Origin: RYN-230 sp963717125
GTDB lineage: Bacteria; Actinomycetota; Actinomycetes; Streptosporangiales; Streptosporangiaceae
Reading direction: 5' to 3'
DNA length: 64,000 nucleotides
Assembly: GCA_963717125.1 (NCBI GenBank)
Contig: CAVQVG010000013.1
Coordinates: 464,332 to 528,331 of the forward strand
Position 1 is the stretch's first letter. Every line of letters starts with the position of its first letter. The notes under the pieces are model-generated. The model had not been told where the DNA came from, ran no database searches, and worked only from the letters and a program-made list of their open reading frames with translations. Position numbers and translations under genes: made by a program. This document shows positions 46,401 through 58,400 of this stretch, piece after piece.

Positions 46401-49400
46401 GATTGGGTACCAGCGCGTCCACCAGCTGCTCGAACGGCAGGTCCGGATGCGCGTACCCGCCCAGGGCCATGCCGCGGACCCGGCCCAACAGTCCGGTGAA
46501 CGCCGGGTCGCCGGACAGGTCGGTGCGCATGACCAGGGTGTTGACGAAAAACCCGATCAGGTCCTCGGTCTCGGCCCGGTTGCGGTTCGCAATCGGGGTG
46601 CCCACCACGACGTCGTCCTGGCCGCTGTAACGGCCCAAAAGCACGGTGAACGCCGCGAGCAGCGTCATGAACATCGTCGCGCCGTTATCCTGGGTCACTG
46701 CCCGCAACCCCGCCGCTGTCTCCCCGGAAACAGCGAAGCTGATCGCCGCCCCGGCGGTGGATCGCACCGGCGGGCGGGGCCGGTCAGCAGGCAGCTCCAG
46801 CACCGGCGCCCCGGCCAGCTGGCCGCGCCAGTAGGACAGCTGCCCCTCCAGCACGTCCCCGGCCAGCCACCGCCGTTGCCACACCGCGAAATCGGCGTAC
46901 TGCACCGCCAGCGGCGGCAGCGGATCCGGCTCCGCCCGGCAGAACGCCGCATACAGTACCGACAGCTCACGACGCAAAATCCTGGCCGACCACTCATCAC
47001 TCACCACGTGATGCATCGACAGGTCCAGCACATGATCGGTGGGGCCCAGGCGGATCAGCGACGCCCGGATCAGCGGCCCGGCCGCCAGGTCAAACGGCGC
47101 CGCCGCGTCCCGGGCGATCAGCTGCCGCGCTGCCCTCACCGGGTCCGAGTCGGCGGATACGTCTACTAGAGGCAGCGGGAATGGCGACGGCGGGTCGATC
47201 ACCTGATGCGCCACCCCGTCCGGGCCCGCCACCAGGCGGGTCCGCAGCGCCTCATGCCGGCCAACGACCGCGCCCAGCGCCGCACCCAAAGCCGCCACAT
47301 CCAGCTCCCCGCCCAGCCGCACCGGCGACGGCGCGCTGTAGGCGGTGGAGCCGGGGTCGAGCTGGTCCAGGAACCACAGCCGCTGCTGCGCGAACGACAA
47401 CGGCAGCGGCTCATCCCGGCCCGCGGCCGTGATCGGCGGCACCGCGACCCCTGGCGTGGCCTCCTCGATCACGGTGGCCAGCCCGGCGATGGTCGGCTGG
47501 TCGAAGAGGTCGGGCAGCGTTACCTCGACCCCGAGCACGGCCCGGATCCGGGAGATCACCTGGGTGGCCAGCAGCGAATGCCCGCCCAGGTCAAAGAAAC
47601 TATCGGTGGTACCCACCCGGTCCACGCCGAGGACCCGCGCATAGATCCCGGCGAGCAGTTCCTCGGCGGGGGTGGCCGGGGCGACGTACCCGCCGGCCAG
47701 CTCCGGGCGGCCCGCGTCCGGGGCGGGCAGCGCGGCGCGGTCCAGTTTCCCGTTCGTGGTCAGGGGCAGGGCGGCCAGTTCGGTGAACACTGCCGGGATC
47801 ATGAACCCGGGCAGTTGCTGTCCCAGGTGGGCGCGCAGGCCGCGGCGGGTGGGATGCCCGCGGCGGGGTCGGCGGGCACCAGCCAGGCCACCAGCCGCGC
47901 TGCCGTGCCGCCGCCGTCGGCGGTGACCACGGCGGCGGTGATCGCGGGGTGGGTGGTCAGGGCGGTCTCGATCTCGCCGGGCTCGATCCGGAACCCGCGG
48001 ATCTTGACCTGGTCATCGGCGCGGCCCAGGAACTCCAGCTGCCCGCTGGGCCGCCACCGGGCCCGGTCGCCGGTGCGGTACAGCCGCGACCCGTCGCCGG
48101 CCAGCGGGTCGGCGACGAACCGTTCCGCGGTCAGCCCCGGCCGGCCAGCGTACCCCCGCGCCACCCCGGCACCGCCGATGTGCAGGTCCCCGGCCACCCC
48201 CACCGGGACCGGGCCCAGGTGCCGGTCCAGGACCTGCAGCCGGGTGTTGGCCACCGGGCCCCCGATCAGCGGCGGGCCGCCGGGACCGGTCACCGCGATG
48301 CTGGCGCACACCGTGGCCTCAGTCGGCCCGTAGGCGTTCAGCAGCCGGTGATGCTCCCGCCACCGGTCCGCCACCCCGCCGTCCAGCCGCTCCCCGGCCG
48401 ACACCAGCGTGACCAGGCCCGCCAGCTCACCGGGGGCCAGCACACCCAGCAGCGACGGCGGCAGCGTCGCCACCGCTACCCCCCGGTCGCGGACCAGCCC
48501 GGCCAGCGCGCCCGGCTCGGCCCGCTCCCCCGCCGCGGCGATCACCAGACTCGCCCCCGCCGCCAGCGTGACACACACCTCCGATACCGCGGCGTCGAAG
48601 CTGAACGAGGCGAACGCCAGCACGTTCACGCCGCCGGTGACGCCGAACACCGGTCCCTGCGCGACCGTCAGGTTCACCACCCCGCCGTGGGTGACCTGCA
48701 CCCCCTTCGGTGCCCCGGTCGACCCCGAGGTGTACATCACATACGCCAGCTGGCCCGCCACCACCGCCGGACCGGCGGCGGCCCGGGCGGCGCCGCGGCC
48801 ACCGCCGCGGCCACCGCGGGATCATCCAGCGTGATGGCCACCAGCTGGCCCGCGGGCAGCTCCCCGGCCAGGCCCGCAGCCACCGCCGCGCCGGCGACCA
48901 GCACGCTGGCGTGGCTGTCGGCCAGCATGAACGCCAGCCGCCCCGCCGGGTAGTCCGGGTCCAGCGGCAGGTACGCGCCGCCGGCCTTCCACACCGCCAG
49001 CATCGCCACGACCAGCCCGCGCCCCGCTCCAGGCACAGCCCCACCACCGACTCACCGCCCACTCCCACCCCACGCAGGTAATGCGCCAGCCGGGTCGCCC
49101 GCTCCTCCAGCCCCCTATAACTCAGCGACACCCCACCGCACGCCACCGCCACCACGTCCGGGCCCACCGCCGCCCGCGCCGCGGCCAGCCCATGGACCCC
49201 GCCCGCCGCCGGCATCGGCGCCAGCGCGCCAGTCCACCGGGCCAGCTCGTCACGCTCACCCGCCGTCAGCACCCCCAGCCCCGACAACGGCCGCCCCGGG
49301 TCCGCGGCCACCGCCGCCAGCAGCACACCCAGATGCCCCACTATCCGCCCGATGGTGCCGCTGTCGAACAACTCCGTGCTGTACTCGGATCCCGCCCAGC

Positions 49401-52400
49401 CAGGCCCCCCCGCCATCGGTCTCCCCCAGCATCAGCCGACAGATCAAACATCGCCACCTGCATCGATCTCAGTTCCGGTGGCGCACCCGGCCACCGGATC
49501 CACCCCCGTCCCCGGGGCTGCGACGACATAGCGGAAGGACACCTGGAATAGTGGGGTGCGGGACCGGTCGCGGCTGGTGACCAGTGCGTTCGACTAGTTG
49601 CTCGAACGGCAGGTCCTGGTGCGCGAATCCACCCAGCGCCATCTCCCGCACCCGGGCCACCAGCCCGGTGAACGTGGGGTCGCCGGTCAGGTCGGTGCGC
49701 ATGACCAGGGTGTTGACGAAGAACCCGATCAGGTCTTCGGTTTCGGCCCGGTTGCGGCCGGCGATGACAGTGCCGGCCACGACGTCGTCCTGGCCGCTGT
49801 AGCGGCCCAGCAGCACCGTGTAGGCGGCGAGCAGGACCATGAACATCGTCGCGCCGCCCTCGCGGGCCACCGCCCGCAACTCGTTCGCGGTATCTGCTGG
49901 GACAGTGAACCTTGCGACGGCCCCGGTGGTGGAGCGGATGGGCGGGCGGGGCCGGTCGGTGGGCAGGTCCAGCACCGGCGCGCCGGCCAGCTGGCCGCGC
50001 CAGTAGGCGAGCTGGCCCGCCAGCACGTCCCCGGCCAGCCACTTCCGCTGCCATACCGCGACGTCGGCGTACTGCACCGCCAGCGGCGGCAGCGGATCGG
50101 GCTGCCCGGCCCGGGACGCCTCATACAGCGCCGACAGTTCACGCCGCAGGATCTGCGCTGACCATTCATCACTGACCACGTGGTGCACCGACAGCGCCAG
50201 CACATGCTCTCCTGGGGCCAGCCGGATCAGCGCAGCGCGGATCAGCGGCCCGGCGGCCAGGTCAAACGGGGCCGCCGCGTCCGCTGTCACCAGCGCCCGC
50301 GCCGCGGCCACCGGGTCGCGCTGGCCGGACACGTCGGCGACGGGCAGCGGGAACGGCGACGGCGGGCCGATCACCTGGTGCGGCACTCCGTCGGGGCCGG
50401 CCACCAGCCGGGTCCGCAGCACCTCGTGCCGGCTGGTGACCGCGCTCAGCGCCGCACCCAGCGCGGCCACGTCCAGGTCCCCGCCCAGCCGCACCGGCGA
50501 GGGAATGTTGTACTCGGCGGAGCCGGGATCGAGCTGGTCCAGGAACCACAGCCGCTGCTGGCCGAAGGACAGTGGCAGCGGCTCATCCCGGGCCGCCGCG
50601 GTGACCGGCGGTGCCATCACCCCGGGTGCTGTTCCCTCGATGACCGTGGCCAGGCCCCGGACGGTGGGCTGGTCGAACAGCGCGGCGAGGGGGATCTCGA
50701 CGCCGAACACGCCCCGGATCCGGGAGATGACCTGGGTAGCCAGCAGCGAGTGGCCGCCGAGGTCGAAGAAACTGTCGTCCGCCCCGGCCTGGTCGAGGCC
50801 GAGGACCTGGGCCCAGATCCCGGCGAGCAGTTCCTGGGTGGGGGTGGCGGGTGCGGTGTAGCCGGGGCCGGGGCGGGGGCGGGTGGCGCTGGGGGCGGGC
50901 AGCGCGGCCCGGTCCAGTTTCCCGCTGGGGGTCAGCGGCAGCGCGGCCAGCTCGGTGAACACCGCCGGGATCATGAACTCCGGCAGCCGCTGCCCCACGA
51001 ACGCCCGCAGCTCAGCGGCGGGCGGCAGGCCGGCGGCGGGGCCGGCGGGCACCAGCCAGGCCACCAGCCGCCGGTCCTGCCCGTCGCCGTCGGCGGTGAC
51101 CACAGCCGCGGTGATCGCGGGGTGGGCGGCCAGGACGGTCTGGATCTCGCCGGGCTCGATCCGGTAGCCGCGGATCTTGACCTGGTCATCGGCGCGGCCC
51201 AGGAACTCCAGCTGCCCATCCGCGCGCCACCGGGCCCGGTCCCCGCTGCGGTACAGCCGCGACCCGTCGCCGGCCAGCGGGTCGGCGATGAACCGTTCCG
51301 CGGTCAGCGCCGGGCGGCCGGCGTACCCGCGGGCGACCTGCGGGCCGCCGAGGAACAGTTCCCCGGTGACCCCGGCCGGGACCTGGCCCAGGGACCGGTC
51401 CAGCACGTGCGCCCGGGTGCCGGCCGCCGGTGACCCGACCGGGACCGTCCCGCCGGCCAGCAACGCTGGGGTCAAGGTGGCGGTGAGCACACCGATCGTG
51501 GTCTCCGTCGGGCCGTAATGATTGACCACCCGCCGGTCCCCGGCCACCGCCAGCAGCCCGGCGGCCAGCTGCGGCGGGACCGCTTCGCCGCCCAGCACCA
51601 GGGCCCGGGCCGGGACCAGCCCGGCCAGGTCGCCACCAGCGGCCAGCGCGGCCAGGTGCGAGGGCACCACCTTCAGGTAATCAATGCGCTGCCCGGCCAG
51701 GTACCGGGCCACCGCGGCCGGGTCGGTGACCATCGCCTCGTCCAGGACATGCAGCACCCCGCCGGTCACCAGGCTCGCCAAGATCACCGTGTTCCCGAAA
51801 TCAGTGGCCGCTGGCTGGAGCAGCGCATACGCACCGCCCGGCTCGCCCAGCCCGGCCCGGCCCGGCACCGCGGCCACATAGTTCACCAGGCCCCCGTGGG
51901 TGACCTGCACCCCCTTCGGCGTCCCAGTCGACCCCGAGGTGTACATCACATACGCCAGCTGACCCGCCACCACCGCCGGCACCGGCGGCGGCCCGGCCGG
52001 CGCCGCCGCCACCGCCGCCACGGTCAGCGGGTCATCCAGCGTGATCACCCGGATCCGGCCCGCGGGCAGCTCATCCACGATCGCGGCGGTCCCCGCCAGC
52101 ACGCTCGCGTGGCTGTCGGCCAGCATGAACGCCAGCCGCCCCGCCGGGTAGCCCGGGTCCAGCGGCAGGTACGCGCCGCCGGCCTTCCACACCGCCAGCA
52201 TCGCCACGACCATGCCCGCGCCCCGCTCCAGGCACAACCCCACCACCGACTCACCACCCACCCCCACCCCACGCAGGTAATGCGCCAGCCGGTTCGCCCG
52301 CTCCTCCAGCCCCCCATAACTCAGCGACACCCCACCGCACGTCACCGCCACCACGTCCGGGCCCACCGCCGCCCGCGCCGCGGCCAGCTCATGGATCCCG

Positions 52401-55400
52401 CCCGCCGCCGGCACCGGCGCCGGCGTGTCATTCCACCGGGCCAGCTCGTCACGCTCACCCGCGGTCAGCACCCCCAGCCCCGACAACGGCCGCCCCGGGT
52501 CCGCGGCCACCGCCGCCAGCAGCACACCCAGATGCCCCACCATCCGCCCGATCGTCGCCGCATCGAACAACGCCGTGCTGTAATGGACGCCGCCCGACAG
52601 CCCGCCACCGTCCTCAGACAAGACCAGCCGCAGATCAAACTTCGCGAGCACCCCCGTCTGCACATCCCCCAGCACCACCCCCGCACCGCCGCCCCGGCCA
52701 TCTGCCGCACCCGGGCTGGCATCACCCTGAACCTGGCTTCCCTGGTCCTGCCCCTCCTGCTGCCGGTGCCCGGTGAAGTAGTTGAACAGGACCTGGAACA
52801 GCGGGGTGCGGGACCGGTCCCGCCCAGTGACCAGCGCGTCAACCAGCTGCTCGAACGGCAGATCCTGATGCGCGTACGCGCCCAGCGCCACCTCCCGCAC
52901 CCGCCCGAGCAGCCCGGTGAACTCCGGGTCACCCGACAGGTCAGCCCGCAGCACCACGGTGTTGACGAAAAACCCGATCAGGTCCTCGGTCTCGGCCCGG
53001 TTCCGGTTCGCCACCGGCGTCCCAGCCACCACATCGTCCTGGCCGCTGTAACGACCCAGCAACGTCACATAAACCGCGAACAACACCATGAACATCGTCG
53101 CGTCGTGATCACCGGCCACCACCCGCAGCCCCGCCACCACCTCCGCCGGGACAGCGAACCTCGTAAACGCCCCGGCCGTGGACCGCACCGGCGGGCGGGG
53201 CCGGTCAGCAGGCAGCTCCAGCACCGGCGCCCCGGCCAGCCGGCCACGCCAGTACGCCAGCTGGCCCGCCAGCACCTCCTCGGTCAGCCACCGCCGCTGC
53301 CACACCGCGAAATCGGCGTACTGCACCACCAGCGGCGGCAGCGGATCAGGCTCCCCCCGCCCGAACGCCTCATACAAAACGACAAGCTCACGCCGCAAGA
53401 TCTGCCCCGACCACTCATCAAAGACCACATGATGCACCGACAGGCCCAGCACATGATCACCAGCAGCCAGCCGCACCAGCACAGCCCGGATCAGCGGCCC
53501 AGCCGCCAGGTCAAACGGCGCCGCCGCGTCCGCCGCCACCAGCCCTTCCGCCGCCGCCGCCGGATCAGCCTCCCCCGACACATCGGCCACCGGCAGCGGG
53601 AAACCCGCCGGCGGGTCGATCACCTGATACGCCACCCCATCCGGGCCCGCCACCAGCCGGGTCCGCAGCACCTCATGCCGGGCGACCACCGCACCCAGCG
53701 CCGCACCCAAAGCCGCCACATCCAGCTCCCCGCCCAGCCCCACCAGCATCGGCGCGCTATAGGCAGCCGACCCGGGATCAAGCTGGTCCAAGAACCACAA
53801 CCGCTGCTGCGCGAACGACAACGGCAACCGCCCACCGCGGCCCGCGGGCGTCACCGGCGGCACCGCCACCCCCGGCGCCGTCCCCTCAATCACCGCCGCC
53901 AGCCCCGCGACGGTCGGCTGGTCGAACAACGCCGCCAGCGCCACCTCCACCCCGAACACACCCCGGACCCGGGAGATCACCTGGGTGGCCAGCAGCGAGT
54001 GGCCGCCGAGGTCGAAGAAGCTGTCGGTGGTGCCGACCTGGGTGATGCCGAGGACCTGGGCCCAGATCCCGGCGAGCAGTTCCTCGGCGGGGGTGGCCGG
54101 GGCGAGGTAGCCGCCGGCCAGCTCCGGGCGGCCCGCGTCCGGGGCGGGCAGCGCGGCGCGGTCCAGTTTCCCGTTCGCGGTCAGCGGCAGCGCGGCCAGT
54201 TCGGTGAACACTGCCGGGATCATGAACCCGGGCAGTTGCTGTCCCAGGTGGGCGCGCAGGCCGGCGGCGGGTGGGATGCCCGCGGCGGGGTCGGCGGGCA
54301 CCAGCCAGGCCACCAGCCGCGCTGCCGTGCCGCCGCCGTCGGCGGTGACCACGGCGGCGGTGATCGCGGGGTGGGTGGTCAGGGCGGTCTCGATCTCGCC
54401 GGGCTCGATCCGGTAGCCGCGGATCTTGACCTGGTCATCGGCGCGGCCCAGGAACTCCAGCTGCCCGCTGGGCCGCCACCGGGCCCGGTCGCCGGTGCGG
54501 TACAGCCGCGACCCGTCGCCGGCCAGCGGGTCGGCGATGAACCGTTCCGCGGTCAGCCCCGGCCGGCAGGCGTACCCCCGCGCCACCCCGGCACCGCCGA
54601 TGTGCAGGTCCCCGGCCACCCCCACCGGGACCGGGCCCAGGTGCCGGTCCAGGACCTGCAGCCGGGTGTTGGCCACCGGGCCCCCGATCAGCGGCGGGCC
54701 GCCGGGACCGGTCACCGCGATGCTGGCGCACACCGTGGCCTCAGTCGGCCCGTAGGCGTTCAGCAGCCGGTGATGCTCCCGCCACCGGTCCGCCACCCCG
54801 CCGTCCAGCCGCTCCCCGGCCGACACCAGCGTGACCAGGCCCGCCAGCTCACCGGGGGCCAGCACACCCAGCAGCGACGGCGGCAGCGTCGCCACCGCTA
54901 CCCCCCGGTCGCGGACCAGCCCGGCCAGCGCGCCCGGCTCGGCCCGCTCCCCCGCCGCGGCGATCACCAGACTCGCCCCCGCCGCCAGCGTGACACACAC
55001 CTCCGATACCGCCGCGTCGAAGCTGAACGAGGCGAACGCCAGCACGTTCACGCCGCCGGTGACACCGAACACCGGTCCCTGCGCCACCGTCAGGTTCACC
55101 ACCCCGCCGTGGGTGACCTGCACCCCCTTCGGTGCCCCGGTCAACCCCGAGGTGTACATCACATACGCCAGCTGGCCCGCCACCACCGCCGGAACCGGCG
55201 GCGGCCCGGGCGGCGCCGCCGCCACCGCCGCCACGGTCAGCGGGTCATCCAGCGTGATCACCCGGATCCGGCCCGCGGGCAGCTCGTCCACGATCGCGGC
55301 GGTCCCCGCCAGCACGCTCGCGTGGCTGTCGGCCAGCATGAACGCCAGCCGCCCCGCCGGGTAGGCCGGGTCCAGCGGCAGGTACGCGCCGCCGGCCTTC

Positions 55401-58400
55401 CACACCGCCAGCATCGCCACGACCATGCCCGCGCCCCGCTCCAGGCACAACCCCACCACCGACTCACCGCCCACCCCCACCCCACGCAGGTAATGCGCCA
55501 GCCGGTTCGCCCGCTCCTCCAGCCCCCCATAACTCAGCGACACCCCACCGCACGTCACCGCCACCACGTCCGGGCCCACCGCCGCCCGCGCCGCGGCCAG
55601 CTCATGGATCCCGCCCGCCGCCGGCACCGGCACCGGCGTGTCATTCCACCGGGCCAGCTCGTCACGCTCACCCGCGGTCAGCACCCCCAGCCCCGACAAC
55701 GGCCGCCCCGGGTCCGCGGCCACCGCCGCCAGCAGCACACCCAGATGCCCCGCCATCCGCCCGATCGTCGCCGCATCGAACAACGCCGTGCTGTACTCCA
55801 GCCCACCCGACAACCCGCCACCGTCCTCAGCCAAAATCAGCCGCAGATCAAACCGGGCGCTCACCCCCGTCTGCACATCCCCCAGCACCACCCCCGCATC
55901 TGCATCCACGACCGCGCCGCCACTGTCACCACCACCATGAGGGCCGGCACCCAGCTGCTCGTCGCCGCGCTCGCCTTCGGTGAAATAGTTGAACAGGACC
56001 TGGAACAGTGGGGTGCGGGACCGGTCCCGGCCGGTGACCAGCGCGTCAACCAGCTGCTCGAACGGCAGGTCCTGGTGGGCGTAGGCGCCCAGGGTCATGC
56101 CGCGGACCCGGCCGAGCAGCCCGGTGAACTCCGGGTCGCCGGACAGGTCAGCCCGCAGGACCAGGGTGTTGACGAAAAACCCGATCAGGTCCTCGGTCTC
56201 GGCCCGGTTCCGGTTCGCGACCGGGGTGCCCACCACCACATCGTCCTGGCCGCTGTACCGGCCCAAAAGCACGCTGAACGCCGCGAGCAGCGTCATGAAC
56301 ATCGTCGCGCCGCCGCCGCGGGCCACCACCCGCAACCCCGCCGCGGTCTCCGCCGCGACGCTGAACTGCGTGATCGCCCCCGCGGTGGACCGCACCGGCG
56401 GGCGGGGCCGGTCAGTGGGCAGCTCCAGCACCGGCGCCCCGGCCAGCCGGCCACGCCAGTACGCCAGCTGGCCCGCCAGCACGTCCCCGGCCAGCCACCG
56501 CCGCTGCCAGATCGCGAAATCGGCGTACTGCACCGCCAGCGGCGGCAGCGGATCAGGCTCACCCCGCCGGAACGCCTCATACAGCACCGACATCTCGCGG
56601 CGCAAAATCCCCGCCGACCACTCATCACTGACCACGTGATGCACCGACAACGCCAGCACATGATCACCAGCAGCCAGCCGGACCAGCACAGCCCGGATCA
56701 GCGGCCCGCCCGCCAGGTCAAACGGCGCCGCCGCGTCCACCGCCACCAGCCCCCGCGCCGCCGCCACCGGATCCGGCTGGCCCGACACATCCACCACCGG
56801 CAGCGGGAACGGCGCCGGCGGGCCGATCACCTGATACGCCACCCCATCCGGGCCCGCCACCAGCCGGGTCCGCAGCACCTCATGGCGGGTGGTGACCGCG
56901 CCCAGCGCCGCACCCAAAGCCGCCACATCCAGCTCCCCGCCCAGCCGCACCGGCGACGGCACACTGTATTCCACCGACCCGGGATCAAGCTGGTCCAGGA
57001 ACCACAACCGCTGCTGCGCGAACGACAACGGCAACCGCCCACCGCGGCCCGCCGGCGTCACCGGCGGCACCGCCACCCCCGGCGCCGCGCCCTCGATCAC
57101 CGTGGCCAGGCCCCGGACCGTGGGCTGCTCGAACAGGGCAGCCAGCGCCACCTCCACCCCGAACACGGCCCGGACCCGGGAGATCATCTGGGTGGCCAGC
57201 AGTGAGTGGCCGCCGAGGTCGAAGAAACTGTCGGTGGTGCCGACCTGGGTGATGCCGAGGACCTGGGCCCAGATCCCGGCGAGCAGTTCCTCGGCGGGGG
57301 TGGCCGGGGCGACGTAGCCGCCGGCCAGCTCCGGGCGGCCCGCGTCCGGGGCGGGCAGCGCCGCGCGGTCCAGTTTCCCGTTCGCGGTCAGCGGCAGCGC
57401 GGCCAGTTCGGTGAACACCGCCGGGATCATGAACCCGGGCAGTTGCTGTCCCAGGTGGGCGCGCAGGCCGGCGGCGGGCGGGATGCCCGCGGCGGGGTCG
57501 GCGGGCACCAGCCAGGCCACCAGCCGCGCTGCCGTGCCGCCGCCGTCGGCGGTGACCACGGCGGCGGTGATCGCGGGGTGGGTGGTCAGGGCGGTCTCGA
57601 TCTCGCCGGGCTCGATCCGGTAGCCGCGGATCTTGACCTGGTCATCGGCGCGGCCCAGGAACTCCAGCTGCCCGCTGGGCCGCCACCGGGCCCGGTCCCC
57701 GGTGCGGTACAGCCGCGACCCGTCGCCGGCCAGCGGGTCGGCGACGAACCGTTCCGCGGTCAGCCCCGGCCGGCCGGCGTACCCCCGCGCCACCCCGGCA
57801 CCGCCGATGTGCAGGTCCCCGGCCACCCCCACCGGGACCGGGCCCAGGTGCCGGTCCAGGACCTGCAGCCGGGTGTTGGCCACCGGGCCCCCGATCAGCG
57901 GCGGGCCGCCGGGACCGGTCACCGCGATGCTGGCGCACACCGTGGCCTCAGTCGGCCCGTAGGCGTTCAGCAGCCGGTGATGCTCCCGCCACCGGTCCGC
58001 CACCCCGCCGTCCAGCCGCTCCCCGGCCGACACCAGCGTGACCAGGCCCGCCAGCTCACCGGGGGCCAGCACACCCAGCAGCGACGGCGGCAGCGTCGCC
58101 ACCGCTACCCCCCGGTCGCGGACCAGCCCGGCCAGCGCGCCCGGCTCGGCCCGCTCCCCCGCCGCGGCGATCACCAGACTCGCCCCCGCCGCCAGGGCGC
58201 CGCATACCTCCCATACCGCGGCGTCGAAGCTGAACGAGGCGAACTGCAGCACGCGGGTACCGGCGGCGGCGCCGAACACCGGTCCCTGCGCGACCGTCAG
58301 GTTCACCACCCCGCCGTGGGTGACCTGCACCCCCTTCGGCGTCCCGGTCGACCCCGAGGTGTACATCACATACGCCAGCTGACCCGCCACCACCGCCGGA

